Source: Phycicoccus sonneratiae (GTDB lineage: Bacteria; Actinomycetota; Actinomycetes; Actinomycetales; Dermatophilaceae). From it: DNA of 64,000 bases. The first letter of the stretch is position 1; each line of letters begins with the position of its first letter. Made by a program: the position numbers and the translations under genes. The stretch lies in the NCBI RefSeq assembly GCF_016887965.1, contig NZ_JAFDVD010000016.1, positions 111,292-175,291 on the forward strand, given 5' to 3'. Positions 50,864 to 59,264 of this stretch are shown one piece after another. The notes beneath the pieces are model-generated. The model was given only the letters and a program-made list of their open reading frames with translations, was not told the origin of the DNA and did not search any database.

Positions 50864-50970
50864 GCCAGCGGGCGGGGCACGGGGGGCGCGACGTGCAGGA
50901 CGGCCCGCCGGTGGGTAGGGACCGACGGAGAGCGCCGGGACCGCCCGGCCCGACCCGCGGAGGAGCACCG

Positions 50971-51960
50971 GTGACCCGATTCGGATTCACGCTGATGACC
51001 GAGCAGAACGGCCCCAAGGAGCTCGTCGACGCCGCCGTGCGCGCCGAGGACGCCGGCTTCGACCTGCTCGTCTCGAGCGACCACTTCTCGCCCTGGCTCA
51101 CCGAGCAGGGCCACGCCCCCTACGCGTGGACGGTGCTCGGGGCGGTGGCCCAGGCGACCTCGCGCGTCGAGATGGCCACGTACATCACCTGCCCGACGAT
51201 GCGCTACCACCCGGCCGTCGTCGCCCAGAAGGCCGCGACGCTGCAGGTCCTTGCGGACGGCCGCTTCGTCCTCGGTCTCGGCTCCGGCGAGAACCTCAAC
51301 GAGCACGTCATCGGACAGGGCTGGCCGCCGGTCGCGCAGCGCCAGGACATGCTCGCCGAGGCGATCGAGGTCATCCGCGCGCTGCACACCGGCGAGCTCG
51401 TCACGTGGCGCGGGGAGCACTTCGACGTCGACTCCGCCCGTATCTGGGACCTGCCCGAGCAGGGCGTCGAGATCGGCGTCGCCGTCAGCGGGCGCGAGGG
51501 CATCGAGCGGTTCGGGCCGCTCGCCGACCACCTCATCGCGGTCGAGCCGGACGGCGACCTCGTGTCGGCGTGGGACGAGCTGGCCGGCTCGACCATCGGG
51601 TCGGGGGCCCGGGCCATCGGGCAGATCCCGATCTGCTGGGACCCCTCCGAGGAGGCGGCCGTGCAGCGCGCCCACGAGCAGTTCCGGTGGTTCGCCGGCG
51701 GGTGGAAGGTCAACGCCGACCTCCCGACCCCGATGGGCTTCAGCGGCGCGAGCCAGTTCGTCCGGCCCGAGGACGTCGCGGGCTCGATCCCCTGCGGCCC
51801 GGACCTCGACGGCATCGTCGAGGCGGTCCGCCCGTTCTGGGAGGCCGGGTTCACCGACGTCGCGCTCGTGCAGGTGGGCGGCGAGCACCAGCAGCCGTTC
51901 CTCGACGAGGTCGCCCCCGACCTGCTCGAGCGGCTCCGGGCCGCGGCGCCCTCCTCCTGA
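50971..51960 (+). CDS. F420-dependent LLM oxidoreductase (TIGR03557-type)
   Basis: 329 residues, bacterial-luciferase-like TIM barrel: RFGFTLMTEQNGPKELVDAAVRAEDAGFDLLVSSDHFSPW, AYAWTVLGAVAQATSRVEMATYITCPTMRYHPAVVAQKAATLQVLADGRFVLGLGSGENLNEHVIG. The GSGENLNEH segment and the HFSPW start are typical of F420-dependent glucose-6-phosphate-dehydrogenase-like proteins of actinobacteria. GTG start with GGAGGA 7 nt upstream. Confidence 0.88.
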   Translation: MTRFGFTLMTEQNGPKELVDAAVRAEDAGFDLLVSSDHFSPWLTEQGHAPYAWTVLGAVAQATSRVEMATYITCPTMRYHPAVVAQKAATLQVLADGRFVLGLGSGENLNEHVIGQGWPPVAQRQDMLAEAIEVIRALHTGELVTWRGEHFDVDSARIWDLPEQGVEIGVAVSGREGIERFGPLADHLIAVEPDGDLVSAWDELAGSTIGSGARAIGQIPICWDPSEEAAVQRAHEQFRWFAGGWKVNADLPTPMGFSGASQFVRPEDVAGSIPCGPDLDGIVEAVRPFWEAGFTDVALVQVGGEHQQPFLDEVAPDLLERLRAAAPSS

Positions 51961-51973
51961 CCCGTCCTCCCCG

Positions 51974-52043
51974 ACCTTGTGGGGGTGCGTCCGCCCGACA
52001 CGCCGCCGAGACGGCCGGTCGGGCGGCTGCCGCCCCACAAGGT
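51974..52043. repeat. two-tier inverted repeat between convergent genes
   Basis: Outer arms ACCTTGTGGGG (51974-51984) and CCCCACAAGGT (52033-52043), symmetric 6/6 nt mismatch, inner arms CCGCCCGAC (51991-51999) and GTCGGGCGG (52018-52026), 18 nt loop. Same plan as 46097-46165 with unrelated bases. Occupies the middle of the 114 bp gap. Confidence 0.88.
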
Positions 52044-52074
52044 TGGGAGAGGTCGGGGGCGGGGGAGCTCGGGG

Positions 52075-52752
52075 TCAGGCGGGGCGGGGCACCGCGCCGA
52101 GGGTCGAGATGCCCACCCAGTCGGGCACCGCCCGGGCCACGTCGCGCGGGCCGTCGATCGCCAGCAGCGCGCCGCGCACCGCGTCGGTCCAGGCCCGGTC
52201 GCCGCGCCAGATCTCGGTCATCGTCCGGAGCGTCGTCGTGAGGCTCGCCGTGACCTCGTACCCGGGGTCGACGTCGCAGACGTCGACGTCGGCGCCGTCG
52301 ACGACGACCCACCAGCGACGCACCCCGGGCTCGACGTCGGTGTAGGTGAAGGCGAGCACGGTGCGCCCGCGCGGCCAGCGCTCGAGCGGCAGGGTGCGCT
52401 TGACGTCCCACATGAGCAGGTGCGGGTCGAGGTCCTCCTCGCCGAGGTCGCCGACCCACCGCACGCCCCACGCCCCGAGCGCCTCGACGACGGGTCGCAG
52501 CTCCTCGCCGCTCGGCGTGAGGTCGTAGGCGGTGCGCCCGCCGGCGCCCGTCCGACGCACGACCCCGGCCCGCTCCAGCCGGCGCAGCCGCTTCGCGAGC
52601 AGCGTCGGCGACATCCGCGGCACACCGCGGCGCAGGTCGTTGAAGTGCCGGCTCCCCATGAGCAGCTCGCGGACGATGAGCAGGGTCCAGCGCTCGTCGA
52701 GCACCTCCATCGCCTTGGCGACCGGGCAGAACTGGCCGTACGTGGATCCCAT
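52075..52752 (-). CDS. HxlR-family transcriptional regulator with SCP2-like C-terminal domain
   Basis: 225 residues. Winged helix of the HxlR family: CPVAKAMEVLDERWTLLIVRELLMGSRHFNDLRRGVPRMSPTLLAKRLRRLERAGVV (note the redox-type Cys near residue 9). The C-terminal part has an SCP2/sterol-transfer-like pattern (TASLTTTLRTMTEIWRGDRAWTDAVRGALLAIDGP). Likely a ligand- or redox-responsive regulator of the divergent methyltransferase. ATG start with AGGTGG close upstream. Confidence 0.87.
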   Translation of the reverse strand: MGSTYGQFCPVAKAMEVLDERWTLLIVRELLMGSRHFNDLRRGVPRMSPTLLAKRLRRLERAGVVRRTGAGGRTAYDLTPSGEELRPVVEALGAWGVRWVGDLGEEDLDPHLLMWDVKRTLPLERWPRGRTVLAFTYTDVEPGVRRWWVVVDGADVDVCDVDPGYEVTASLTTTLRTMTEIWRGDRAWTDAVRGALLAIDGPRDVARAVPDWVGISTLGAVPRPA

Positions 52753-52924
52753 GAGCCACCTCCCCGGGGCGGTCCCCGTCGGCCCGCGTCCCGTGCCCAG
52801 TGAACCGCCGCCGTGGGCCGGGCGCCAGTACAGATCGTGGACCGCCGGTGCTCCACATCGCGCACTGGAGCCGCCCGGGGCGGGCCCGGGACGCTGGACG
52901 CCACCACCCGAGAGGAGCTCGACC

Positions 52925-53752
52925 ATGACCGTCCACCACCACGCCCCCGCCCCGCCGGAGGTCAAGGCGAGGCACCGCGCCGTCTGGGCGCTCGGTGACT
53001 ACCCGAGCGTCGCCGAGCGGGTCATCCCGACCCTGGGACCGGTCCTCGTCGAGGCCTGCGGCGTCGGCCCGGGCGACAAGGTCCTCGACGTCGCGGCCGG
53101 CTCCGGCAACGCCTCGCTGCCCGCCGCCCGGCTCGGCGCCGACGTCACCGCCTCCGACCTCACCCCCGAGCTGCTCGCCGTCGGACGCGAGCACGCCGAG
53201 GCCGCCGGGCTCGAGCTGCTCTGGGACGTCGCCGACGCCGAGGACCTGCCCTACCCCGACGCGACCTTCGACGTCGTGCTGTCCTGCGTCGGCGTGATGT
53301 TCGCGCCGATCCACGAGGCGGCCGCCGACGAGCTCGTCCGGGTCTGCCGGCCCGGTGGCCGGATCGGCTTGCTCTCGTGGACGCCGGAGGGCTTCATCGG
53401 CCGGCTGCTCGCGGCCCTGCGCCCGTGGGCCCCGCCGCCCCCGTCCGGCGCGCAGCCGCCGCCGCTGTGGGGGTCCGCGGACCACGTGCGCTCCCTGCTC
53501 GGCGACGCCGTCACCGACCTGCGGGCCGAGCGCCGCGAGCTCGTCGTCGACACCTTCACGACACCCGAGGAGTTCCGCCGCTTCTTCGTCGAGCGCTACG
53601 GCCCCACCGCCGCCGTGCACCGTTCGCAGGCCGGCGACCCCGAGCAGCAGGCCGCGGTGGAGGCCGCCCTCGACGCCCTGGCCCGCGAGGCCGACGAGGG
53701 CGGGGGCCGGATGCGCTGGGAGTACCTGCTCGTCACGGCCATCCGCGCCTGA
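52925..53752 (+). CDS. class I SAM-dependent methyltransferase
   Basis: 275 residues: SAM motif I VLDVAAGSGNASLPAARLGADVTASDLTPELLAVGRE, post-motif ADAEDLPYPDATFDVVLSCVGVMFAP and RPGGRIGLLSWTPEG (motif III). UbiE/ArsM-like small-molecule methyltransferase class; substrate unknown. ATG with GAGGAG 8 nt upstream. Divergent from the HxlR regulator, so probably its target. Stops 5 bp from the convergent DUF808 gene. Confidence 0.9.
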   Translation: MTVHHHAPAPPEVKARHRAVWALGDYPSVAERVIPTLGPVLVEACGVGPGDKVLDVAAGSGNASLPAARLGADVTASDLTPELLAVGREHAEAAGLELLWDVADAEDLPYPDATFDVVLSCVGVMFAPIHEAAADELVRVCRPGGRIGLLSWTPEGFIGRLLAALRPWAPPPPSGAQPPPLWGSADHVRSLLGDAVTDLRAERRELVVDTFTTPEEFRRFFVERYGPTAAVHRSQAGDPEQQAAVEAALDALAREADEGGGRMRWEYLLVTAIRA

Positions 53753-53757
53753 CCGGC

Positions 53758-54711
53758 TCAGTGGGCGGCGGCGCCCTCACCGCGTCGCACCCGCTGGACG
53801 AGCAGCACGACGGCGACGACGACCGCACCGACGATGCCGCCGGCCACGGCCGACCCGAGCGTGTTCGTCAGCCAGCCGAGCACCCCGCCCAGCGCGCCGG
53901 TCGCGTCGTGCACGGCCTCCTCGAGGTGGTGCACGACCCCGTACGGCCCGTGCCAGCCGAGCTCGTCGGCCCCGACGAGGAGGATGTGACCGCCGACCCA
54001 GAGCATCGCGACGATGCCGACGGTCGACAGCACGGCGAGCAGCCGCGGCATCGCCGTGACGAGCCCGCGGCCCAGGCCCTGCACCGCGCCCGAGCGCCCC
54101 GACTCCGCGAGGTGCAGGCCGATGTCGTCCATCTTGACGATGAGCGCGACGACGCCGTAGACGAGCGCCGTGATGAGGACCGCGACGACGAGCAGGATGA
54201 TCGCGCGCGACACGAACGGCTCGTCGGCGACCTCGTTGAGCGCGATGACCATGATCTCGGCGGAGAGGATGAAGTCGGTGCGGATGGCGCCGGCCACCAT
54301 CGTCTTCTCCTGTTCGGCGCCCTCGGCCGCGGCGGGCTCGTGGTGCTCCTCGTGGTGGGCGAGCTTCTCCCAGATCTTCTCCGCGCCCTCGTAGCAGAGG
54401 TAGGTGCCACCGACCATGAGGATCGGGGTGAGCAGCCACGGCAGCCACTGGCTGAGGATCAGCGCGATCGGCAGGATGACGAGGATCTTGTTGCGCAGCG
54501 AGCCGACGGCGATCCGGCGGATGATCGGCAGCTCGCGGTCGGCGGTGAACCCGTGCACGTAGCGGGGCGTGACGGCGGTGTCGTCGACGACGACCCCGGC
54601 GGCCTTCGCGCTGGCCCGCCCGGCAGCGGCCCCGACGTCGTCGAGCGACGCGGCCGCCATCTTGGCGAGCACGGCGATGTCGTCGAGCAGGGCGACCAGC
54701 CCTCCGGCCAT
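53758..54711 (-). CDS. DUF808 membrane protein
   Basis: 317 residues. Starts MAGGLVALLDDIAVLAKMAAASLDDVG, the standard DUF808 opening, with PIIRRIAVGSLRNKILVILPIALILSQWLPWLLTPILMVGGTYLCYEGAEKIWEK and about six membrane helices. Function unknown; distributed widely in bacteria. ATG with GGAGGA 5 nt upstream; a TAGCGT box lies about 50 nt upstream, so this one has a leader. Confidence 0.9.
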   Translation of the reverse strand: MAGGLVALLDDIAVLAKMAAASLDDVGAAAGRASAKAAGVVVDDTAVTPRYVHGFTADRELPIIRRIAVGSLRNKILVILPIALILSQWLPWLLTPILMVGGTYLCYEGAEKIWEKLAHHEEHHEPAAAEGAEQEKTMVAGAIRTDFILSAEIMVIALNEVADEPFVSRAIILLVVAVLITALVYGVVALIVKMDDIGLHLAESGRSGAVQGLGRGLVTAMPRLLAVLSTVGIVAMLWVGGHILLVGADELGWHGPYGVVHHLEEAVHDATGALGGVLGWLTNTLGSAVAGGIVGAVVVAVVLLVQRVRRGEGAAAH

Positions 54712-54760
54712 GGTGTCCTCCGGCGTCCGGGGCCCTCCGTCGCGACGACCCGTGGTGCAG

Positions 54761-54766
54761 ACGCTA
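54761..54766 (-). promoter_or_regulatory. -10 box of DUF808 gene
   Basis: TAGCGT on the minus strand, about 50 nt before ATG 54711; the leader includes a Shine-Dalgarno. Confidence 0.45.
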
Positions 54767-54788
54767 CTGGTCGCGGTGGGACCGCGCC

Positions 54789-55052
54789 TCAGCCCTGGTG
54801 GGGCGCGACGTCCGCCGCGGCGACGGCGGCGCACATCTCCTCGAGCGAGGCGAACCGCTGTGTGCGGTCGAGCCGGGCCAGGCGGCAGCACAGCCGGGCC
54901 GGCGCCCCGGCGGCGAGGCACGCGGCGATGAGGTCGTCCTGGCACGACGGGAACGGGTGCTGGGCGAGGACGGCCCGCAGGGCGTCGAGGTCGAGGGTGA
55001 GCGCCGGGTCGGCGTCGTGCCCGGTCTGGTCACCGGCGTGGACGGTCGTCAT
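54789..55052 (-). CDS. small protein, possibly DUF2795-like
   Basis: 87 residues, soluble, mostly helical: LRAVLAQHPFPSCQDDLIAACLAAGAPARLCCRLARLDRTQRFASLEEMCAAVAAA. The L-x-x-Y/FPs-x-x-DL-x-x pattern followed by a second short helix pair resembles DUF2795, with three to four Cys that are unusual for it. Function unknown. ATG with GAGGAGGT about 7 nt upstream, the strongest Shine-Dalgarno in this region. Confidence 0.7.
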   Translation of the reverse strand: MTTVHAGDQTGHDADPALTLDLDALRAVLAQHPFPSCQDDLIAACLAAGAPARLCCRLARLDRTQRFASLEEMCAAVAAADVAPHQG

Positions 55053-55104
55053 CCCCCGGACCTCCTCGTCCGTCGACGTCCCCGCTCGACACGGGGCAAG
55101 CGCG

Positions 55105-55110
55105 ACGTTA
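55105..55110 (-). promoter_or_regulatory. -10 box of small DUF2795-like gene
   Basis: TAACGT on the minus strand, about 52 nt before ATG 55052. Confidence 0.4.
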
Positions 55111-55207
55111 CCCCCGCGACCGGTCCGGCAAACGGCGTTCGCGCAGGTCGGCGGCCCGCGGGTGCACCCCGGGAATGCGCGGCGCCCGCCGGCGCGCTGA
55201 CCCCGTC

Positions 55208-56137
55208 ATGCGTGCGACGACCTACGACCGGTACGGAGACCTCGACGTCCTCGAGGTGCGGGACGACCTCCCCGACCCCAAGGTGGGGCCCGGCGAGGCC
55301 CTCGTCGAGGTGCGGCGGGCCTCGGTCAACCCCGTCGACTGGAAGCTCATGGGCGGCGGCCTCGACCCGATGATGGAGGCCACCTTCCCCGTCGTGCCCG
55401 GGTGGGACGTCGCGGGCGTCGTCCGGGCGGTCGGCCCCGACACCCCCGAGGTGCGGCCCGGCGACGAGGTCCTCGCGTACGCCCGCAAGGACTGGGTGCA
55501 CGGCGGCACCTTCGCCGAGCTCGTCACCGTCCCGGCACGGGCCCTGGCCCGCAAGCCGGCCGGTGTCGACTGGGACACCGCGGGCGCCCTCCCGCTCGCC
55601 GGCCTCACCGCGCTGCGCGTCCTGCGCCGCCTCGAGGTCGGGGCGGGCGACACCGTGCTCGTCCACGCCGCTGCCGGTGGGGTGGGCCTGCTCGCCGTGC
55701 AGGTCGCGCGCGAGCTGGGCGCGCGGGTCGTCGGCACCGCCTCGGAGGCCAACCACGGCCGGCTCCGCGAGCTCGGCGCCGAGCCGGTGGCCTACGGCGA
55801 CGGCCTCGTCGAGCGGGTCCGGGCCCTGGTTCCGGACGGTGTCGACGCCGTGGCCGACCTCGTCGGCGGGGTCCTCGACGACACCCTCGCGGTGCTGGGC
55901 GACGGCGGACGGCACGCCTCGATCGCCGACCCGTCGGTCCTCGAGCACGGCGGCACCTGGGTGTGGGTGCGCCCCGACGGTGGCGAGCTGCAGTGGCTCG
56001 CCGACCTCGCCGCGCGGGGCTCGCTCGTCGTCGACGTCGCCGGCTCCTACGGCCTCGACGCCGTCGGCGAGGCGTTCGCGCGCAGCCGAGAGGGCCACGT
56101 CCGCGGCAAGCTGGTCATCGCCGTGTCCGACGACTGA
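55208..56137 (+). CDS. NADPH:quinone reductase-like MDR protein
   Basis: 309 residues of the zinc-free medium-chain dehydrogenase/reductase group: NPVDWKLMGGG, PGWDVAGVVRAVG, the nucleotide-binding loop VLVHAAAGGVGLLAVQVARELGARVVG. No catalytic zinc Cys. Reduces quinones or enones with NADPH. ATG at 55208 (MRATTYDRYG). Probably monocistronic. Confidence 0.9.
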   Translation: MRATTYDRYGDLDVLEVRDDLPDPKVGPGEALVEVRRASVNPVDWKLMGGGLDPMMEATFPVVPGWDVAGVVRAVGPDTPEVRPGDEVLAYARKDWVHGGTFAELVTVPARALARKPAGVDWDTAGALPLAGLTALRVLRRLEVGAGDTVLVHAAAGGVGLLAVQVARELGARVVGTASEANHGRLRELGAEPVAYGDGLVERVRALVPDGVDAVADLVGGVLDDTLAVLGDGGRHASIADPSVLEHGGTWVWVRPDGGELQWLADLAARGSLVVDVAGSYGLDAVGEAFARSREGHVRGKLVIAVSDD

Positions 56138-56203
56138 GGCCGCGCTCGGGGGCCGGCCGTCGAAGGCGTGTCACGCAAGCCGTCGGACGTCGGGGCGGCG
56201 GAG

Positions 56204-56209
56204 TACGGT
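56204..56209 (+). promoter_or_regulatory. -10 box upstream of SigB/F-type sigma gene
   Basis: TACGGT, about 80 nt before the ATG at 56289. Leader contains GCCCCC/GGGGGC (56220-56238) and CCGGTC/GACCGG hairpins. Confidence 0.4.
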
Positions 56210-56288
56210 CGAACCAGTCGCCCCCGACCACCGGGGGCTCGGTGGTCGAGAACACGTGCCGCCGGTCTTGTCCGGACCGGAGGTCTCG

Positions 56289-57095
56289 ATGTCCCCCCAC
56301 CGTCCCACCAGCATTCGCCCGCTCGCGGCGCCCACCCGTCCCTCGGGCGCCACCGCCGACCTCGAGGAGCTGCTCGCCGCCTACGAGCGCGCCGCCGCCC
56401 CCGCCGACCGCGAGCGCCTGCTCGCCGACGTCGTCACGGCCACCCTCCCCCTCGCCGACTCGCTCGCGCTGCGCTACACCGGCCGCGGCATCGACACCGA
56501 CGACCTGCTCCAGGTCGCCCGCACCGCCCTCGTCACCGCCGTGCTGCGCTACCGGCCCGGGGCCGGGCGCGGGTTCGAGGCCTTCGCCGTGCCGACCGTC
56601 CGCGGAGAGCTCAAGCGGCACTTCCGCGACGCCGGATGGGTCGTGCGCCCGCCGCGGGGCCTCCAGGAGCTGCGGGCCGAGCTCGTCCCCGCCGAGGACG
56701 ACCTGCGCCAGCAGCTCGGCCGCGACGCCACCCTCGCCGAGCTGGCCCGTGCGGTCGGCCGCGACCTCGCCGACGTCGCCGAGGCGCGCGCCACCGCGTC
56801 CGCCTTCACCCCGTCCTCGCTCGACGCCCCGTCGCCGGCCGGGGGCACGGCCGGTGACCGGCTCGCCGACCCCCTCGACGCCACCGACGGCGTGCTGCTG
56901 CGCGCCGCCGTGCGGGCCGAGGTCGCCCGGCTCACGCCGCGCGAGCGGGTCATCATCCGGCTGCGGTTCGTCGAGGAGCGCACGCAGAGCGAGATCGGCG
57001 AGGCCATCGGGGTCAGCCAGATGCAGGTCTCCCGCCTGCTCGCCGGGCTCCTCGACCGGCTGCGCGAGCGCCTCGACGCTCTCGCCGCCGCCTGA
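56289..57095 (+). CDS. SigB/SigF-type RNA polymerase sigma factor
   Basis: 268 residues: region 2 (LADSLALRYTGRGIDTDDLLQVARTALVTAVLRYRPGAGRGFEAFAVPTVRGELKRHFRDAGWVVRPPRGLQEL), region 3 (QQLGRDATLAELARAVGRDLADVAEAR) and region 4 (LTPRERVIIRLRFVEERTQSEIGEAIGVSQMQVSRLLAGLLDRLRERL). This is the general-stress/sporulation subgroup that is normally controlled by an RsbW-like kinase. None is adjacent; the RsbW-like gene at 43550 is a candidate. GGAGG lies 6 nt before the ATG. Confidence 0.92.
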   Translation: MSPHRPTSIRPLAAPTRPSGATADLEELLAAYERAAAPADRERLLADVVTATLPLADSLALRYTGRGIDTDDLLQVARTALVTAVLRYRPGAGRGFEAFAVPTVRGELKRHFRDAGWVVRPPRGLQELRAELVPAEDDLRQQLGRDATLAELARAVGRDLADVAEARATASAFTPSSLDAPSPAGGTAGDRLADPLDATDGVLLRAAVRAEVARLTPRERVIIRLRFVEERTQSEIGEAIGVSQMQVSRLLAGLLDRLRERLDALAAA

Positions 57096-57128
57096 GCGCA
57101 GGTCCCTGACGGCGCGGCCGCCGGGCGG

Positions 57129-57134
57129 TACCGT
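57129..57134 (+). promoter_or_regulatory. -10 box of serine hydrolase gene
   Basis: TACCGT, 7 nt before ATG 57142; leaderless type. Confidence 0.55.
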
Positions 57135-57141
57135 CGCCGCC

Positions 57142-58497
57142 ATGCGTGTGCTGCGCCGGGTCCTCGCCGTCCTCCTCGTCCTCGTCGTCGTCGGGGCCGT
57201 CCTCGGGTACCGGCACTACCGCCCGCTGCTCGCCACCGGCACCGGCTACGCGGCCCACAACTCCTGTGCGGTCACCCTCGTCGCGGGGCGCGACGACCCC
57301 GACACCGACCTCCCGCCGAACCCGCTCGTCCCCTACCTCACGGGGTACGTCAACCTCGCGGGGAAGTCCTCGACCTCGGCCGTCGGCTGGCTGCTCGCCA
57401 AGCAGAAGGCGTTCTACACGCAGGGCTACGGCTGCACGGTCGCCGGGGAGCGCCCGGCGGTGAGCCGTCGGGCGACGAAGGTCGAGTCCGAGGGCAACCC
57501 CTACACCGACGCCCCCGCGCCCGAGGCCGACCCGGCCCTCGAGAAGGCCATGTCGCGCGCCTTCGGCGACGACCTGTCGGTGAAGCAGAAGAAGGACCTC
57601 GGGACCCGGGCGGTCGTCGTCCTCCGCGACGGCAAGCTCGTCGCCGAGCGCTACGCCGACGGGTTCTCCACCGACACACCGCAGCTCGGCTGGTCGATGG
57701 CCAAGTCGGCGACCAACCTCCTCGTCGGCCGCTACGTCCTCGAGCGCGGCCTCGACGTCCGGAAGGAGGACGGGCTGCGGCCGGAGTGGACCGACGAGCG
57801 CCGGAGCATCACCGTCGACCAGCTGATGCGGATGACGAGCGGCCTGCGCTGGGACGAGACCTACTCGCTCGGGACGCCGATCACGCAGATGCTGTACGCC
57901 GAGCCCGACATGGCGAGGTACGTCGCGAGCCAGGGCCTGGCGCACCAGCCGGGCACCTACCAGCAGTACTCCAGCGGGTCGACGAACCTCGTCTGCTCGT
58001 GGCTCAGCTCGCTCGCCGACGTCCCCGACGCCGACTTCCCGCGCACCGAGCTGTTCGCGCCGCTCGGGCTCTCCTCGGCGACGTGGGAGACCGACGGCGT
58101 GGGCAACCCGGTGTGCTCGTCCTACCTCTGGGCGACCCCGCGCGACTGGGCGGCCCTCGGGCAGTTCGCCCTCCAGGACGGGGTGTGGGGCGGTGACCGC
58201 CTGCTCCCGGAGGGCTGGATGGCGCAGTCGACGACCGCCCAGCCGGTCGACCACAGCGAGGAGCGCGGGTACGCCGCCGGCTGGTGGGTCAACCAGGAGG
58301 CCGACGGCTCGCTCGTCGCCCCCGAGCTGCCCGCCGACGCCTACTGGATGAGCGGCCACGACGGCCAGCGCGTCTACGTCGTGCCCTCGCAGCGCCTCGT
58401 CGTCGTGCGGCTCGGGTTCTCGCCCGAGGTCGACGGGTCCGCCCTGCGCACCGACGCGCTCGTCCGCGACGTCATCGCCGCCGCGCCGACCTCCTGA
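57142..58497 (+). CDS. beta-lactamase-family serine hydrolase
   Basis: 451 residues. One N-terminal membrane helix (VLAVLLVLVVVGAVLGY) anchors an extracytoplasmic domain of the penicillin-binding/class C beta-lactamase fold: SMAKS (SxxK nucleophile), the second motif YSSGS in the place of YxN, and SGHDG for the KTG-like site. Function could be esterase or DD-peptidase; not assignable. Convergent with the DUF2510 gene. Confidence 0.88.
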   Translation: MRVLRRVLAVLLVLVVVGAVLGYRHYRPLLATGTGYAAHNSCAVTLVAGRDDPDTDLPPNPLVPYLTGYVNLAGKSSTSAVGWLLAKQKAFYTQGYGCTVAGERPAVSRRATKVESEGNPYTDAPAPEADPALEKAMSRAFGDDLSVKQKKDLGTRAVVVLRDGKLVAERYADGFSTDTPQLGWSMAKSATNLLVGRYVLERGLDVRKEDGLRPEWTDERRSITVDQLMRMTSGLRWDETYSLGTPITQMLYAEPDMARYVASQGLAHQPGTYQQYSSGSTNLVCSWLSSLADVPDADFPRTELFAPLGLSSATWETDGVGNPVCSSYLWATPRDWAALGQFALQDGVWGGDRLLPEGWMAQSTTAQPVDHSEERGYAAGWWVNQEADGSLVAPELPADAYWMSGHDGQRVYVVPSQRLVVVRLGFSPEVDGSALRTDALVRDVIAAAPTS

Positions 58498-58506
58498 CCC
58501 GAGGCG

Positions 58507-59214
58507 TCAGAACGTCGGGGTGACCGTCACCTCGGCGCCGTCCGGCACGTCACCGAACACGGGGATGCACGTGACCTCGGCGGAGTCGGAGGCTCCGGAG
58601 AAGTTCGCGTTGCACACGGTGCTCTCGCCGCCCGCGAAGTCCATCGTGAAGAGGAGGGGGAGGTCGCCGTCGCCCGTGGGCGTCGCGGTCATCCCCGTGA
58701 CGACCCGGCCGATGCCGCCGTTGTCCTCGAGGGTCCAGCCGCCGTCGACCGTGGCGCTCGGCAGCTCGAAACCGTCGCCCAGCGTGATGGTGACCGGCTC
58801 GCCGCCGGCGCTCGGGAGGTCCGTGGGGAAGGTCGACGGGATCGCCGACTGCACCTCGTCGACGGTCTCGTTGACCTTGCGCGCGAAGAAGATCCCGCCG
58901 ACGACGACGGCGACGATCGCGAGCACGACGACGACCACGACGGCGATGAGGCAGCCCTTGGCAGTGCCGCTCATCCCCTGCTTCTGCGGCGGCGGCCACT
59001 GGCCGGCACCGGGCGTTCCGTAGCCGGTGCCCTGCGTGCCGTAGGCCGGCACCGGGGTCGAGTACGCGTCGCCCGGGGCGCCGAGCACCTGGGTGTCACC
59101 CGGCGCGGGCGGGGCCGCGGTGGCCGGGTCGCGGAAGTGCTCGGTCCACTGCTGGCCGTCCCACCACCGCTCGCGGCCGTCCGGCTGCGGGTGCCATCCG
59201 GGGGGTGCGCTCAT
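58507..59214 (-). CDS. DUF2510 membrane-anchored secreted protein
   Basis: 235 residues: N-terminal DUF2510 segment (APPGWHPQPDGRERWWDGQQWTEHF), a Gly/Pro/Tyr-rich linker, one membrane helix (GCLIAVVVVVVLAIVAVVVGGIFF), and an outer domain of about 120 residues with a Cys pair (VCNANF, VTCIPVFG). Function unknown. ATG 59214 with GGAG upstream. Confidence 0.83.
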   Translation of the reverse strand: MSAPPGWHPQPDGRERWWDGQQWTEHFRDPATAAPPAPGDTQVLGAPGDAYSTPVPAYGTQGTGYGTPGAGQWPPPQKQGMSGTAKGCLIAVVVVVVLAIVAVVVGGIFFARKVNETVDEVQSAIPSTFPTDLPSAGGEPVTITLGDGFELPSATVDGGWTLEDNGGIGRVVTGMTATPTGDGDLPLLFTMDFAGGESTVCNANFSGASDSAEVTCIPVFGDVPDGAEVTVTPTF

Positions 59215-59264
59215 CGCCCTGCTCTCCTCGCTCGACCGGCGTCGCTCGCCGTGCTGGGTACAGG

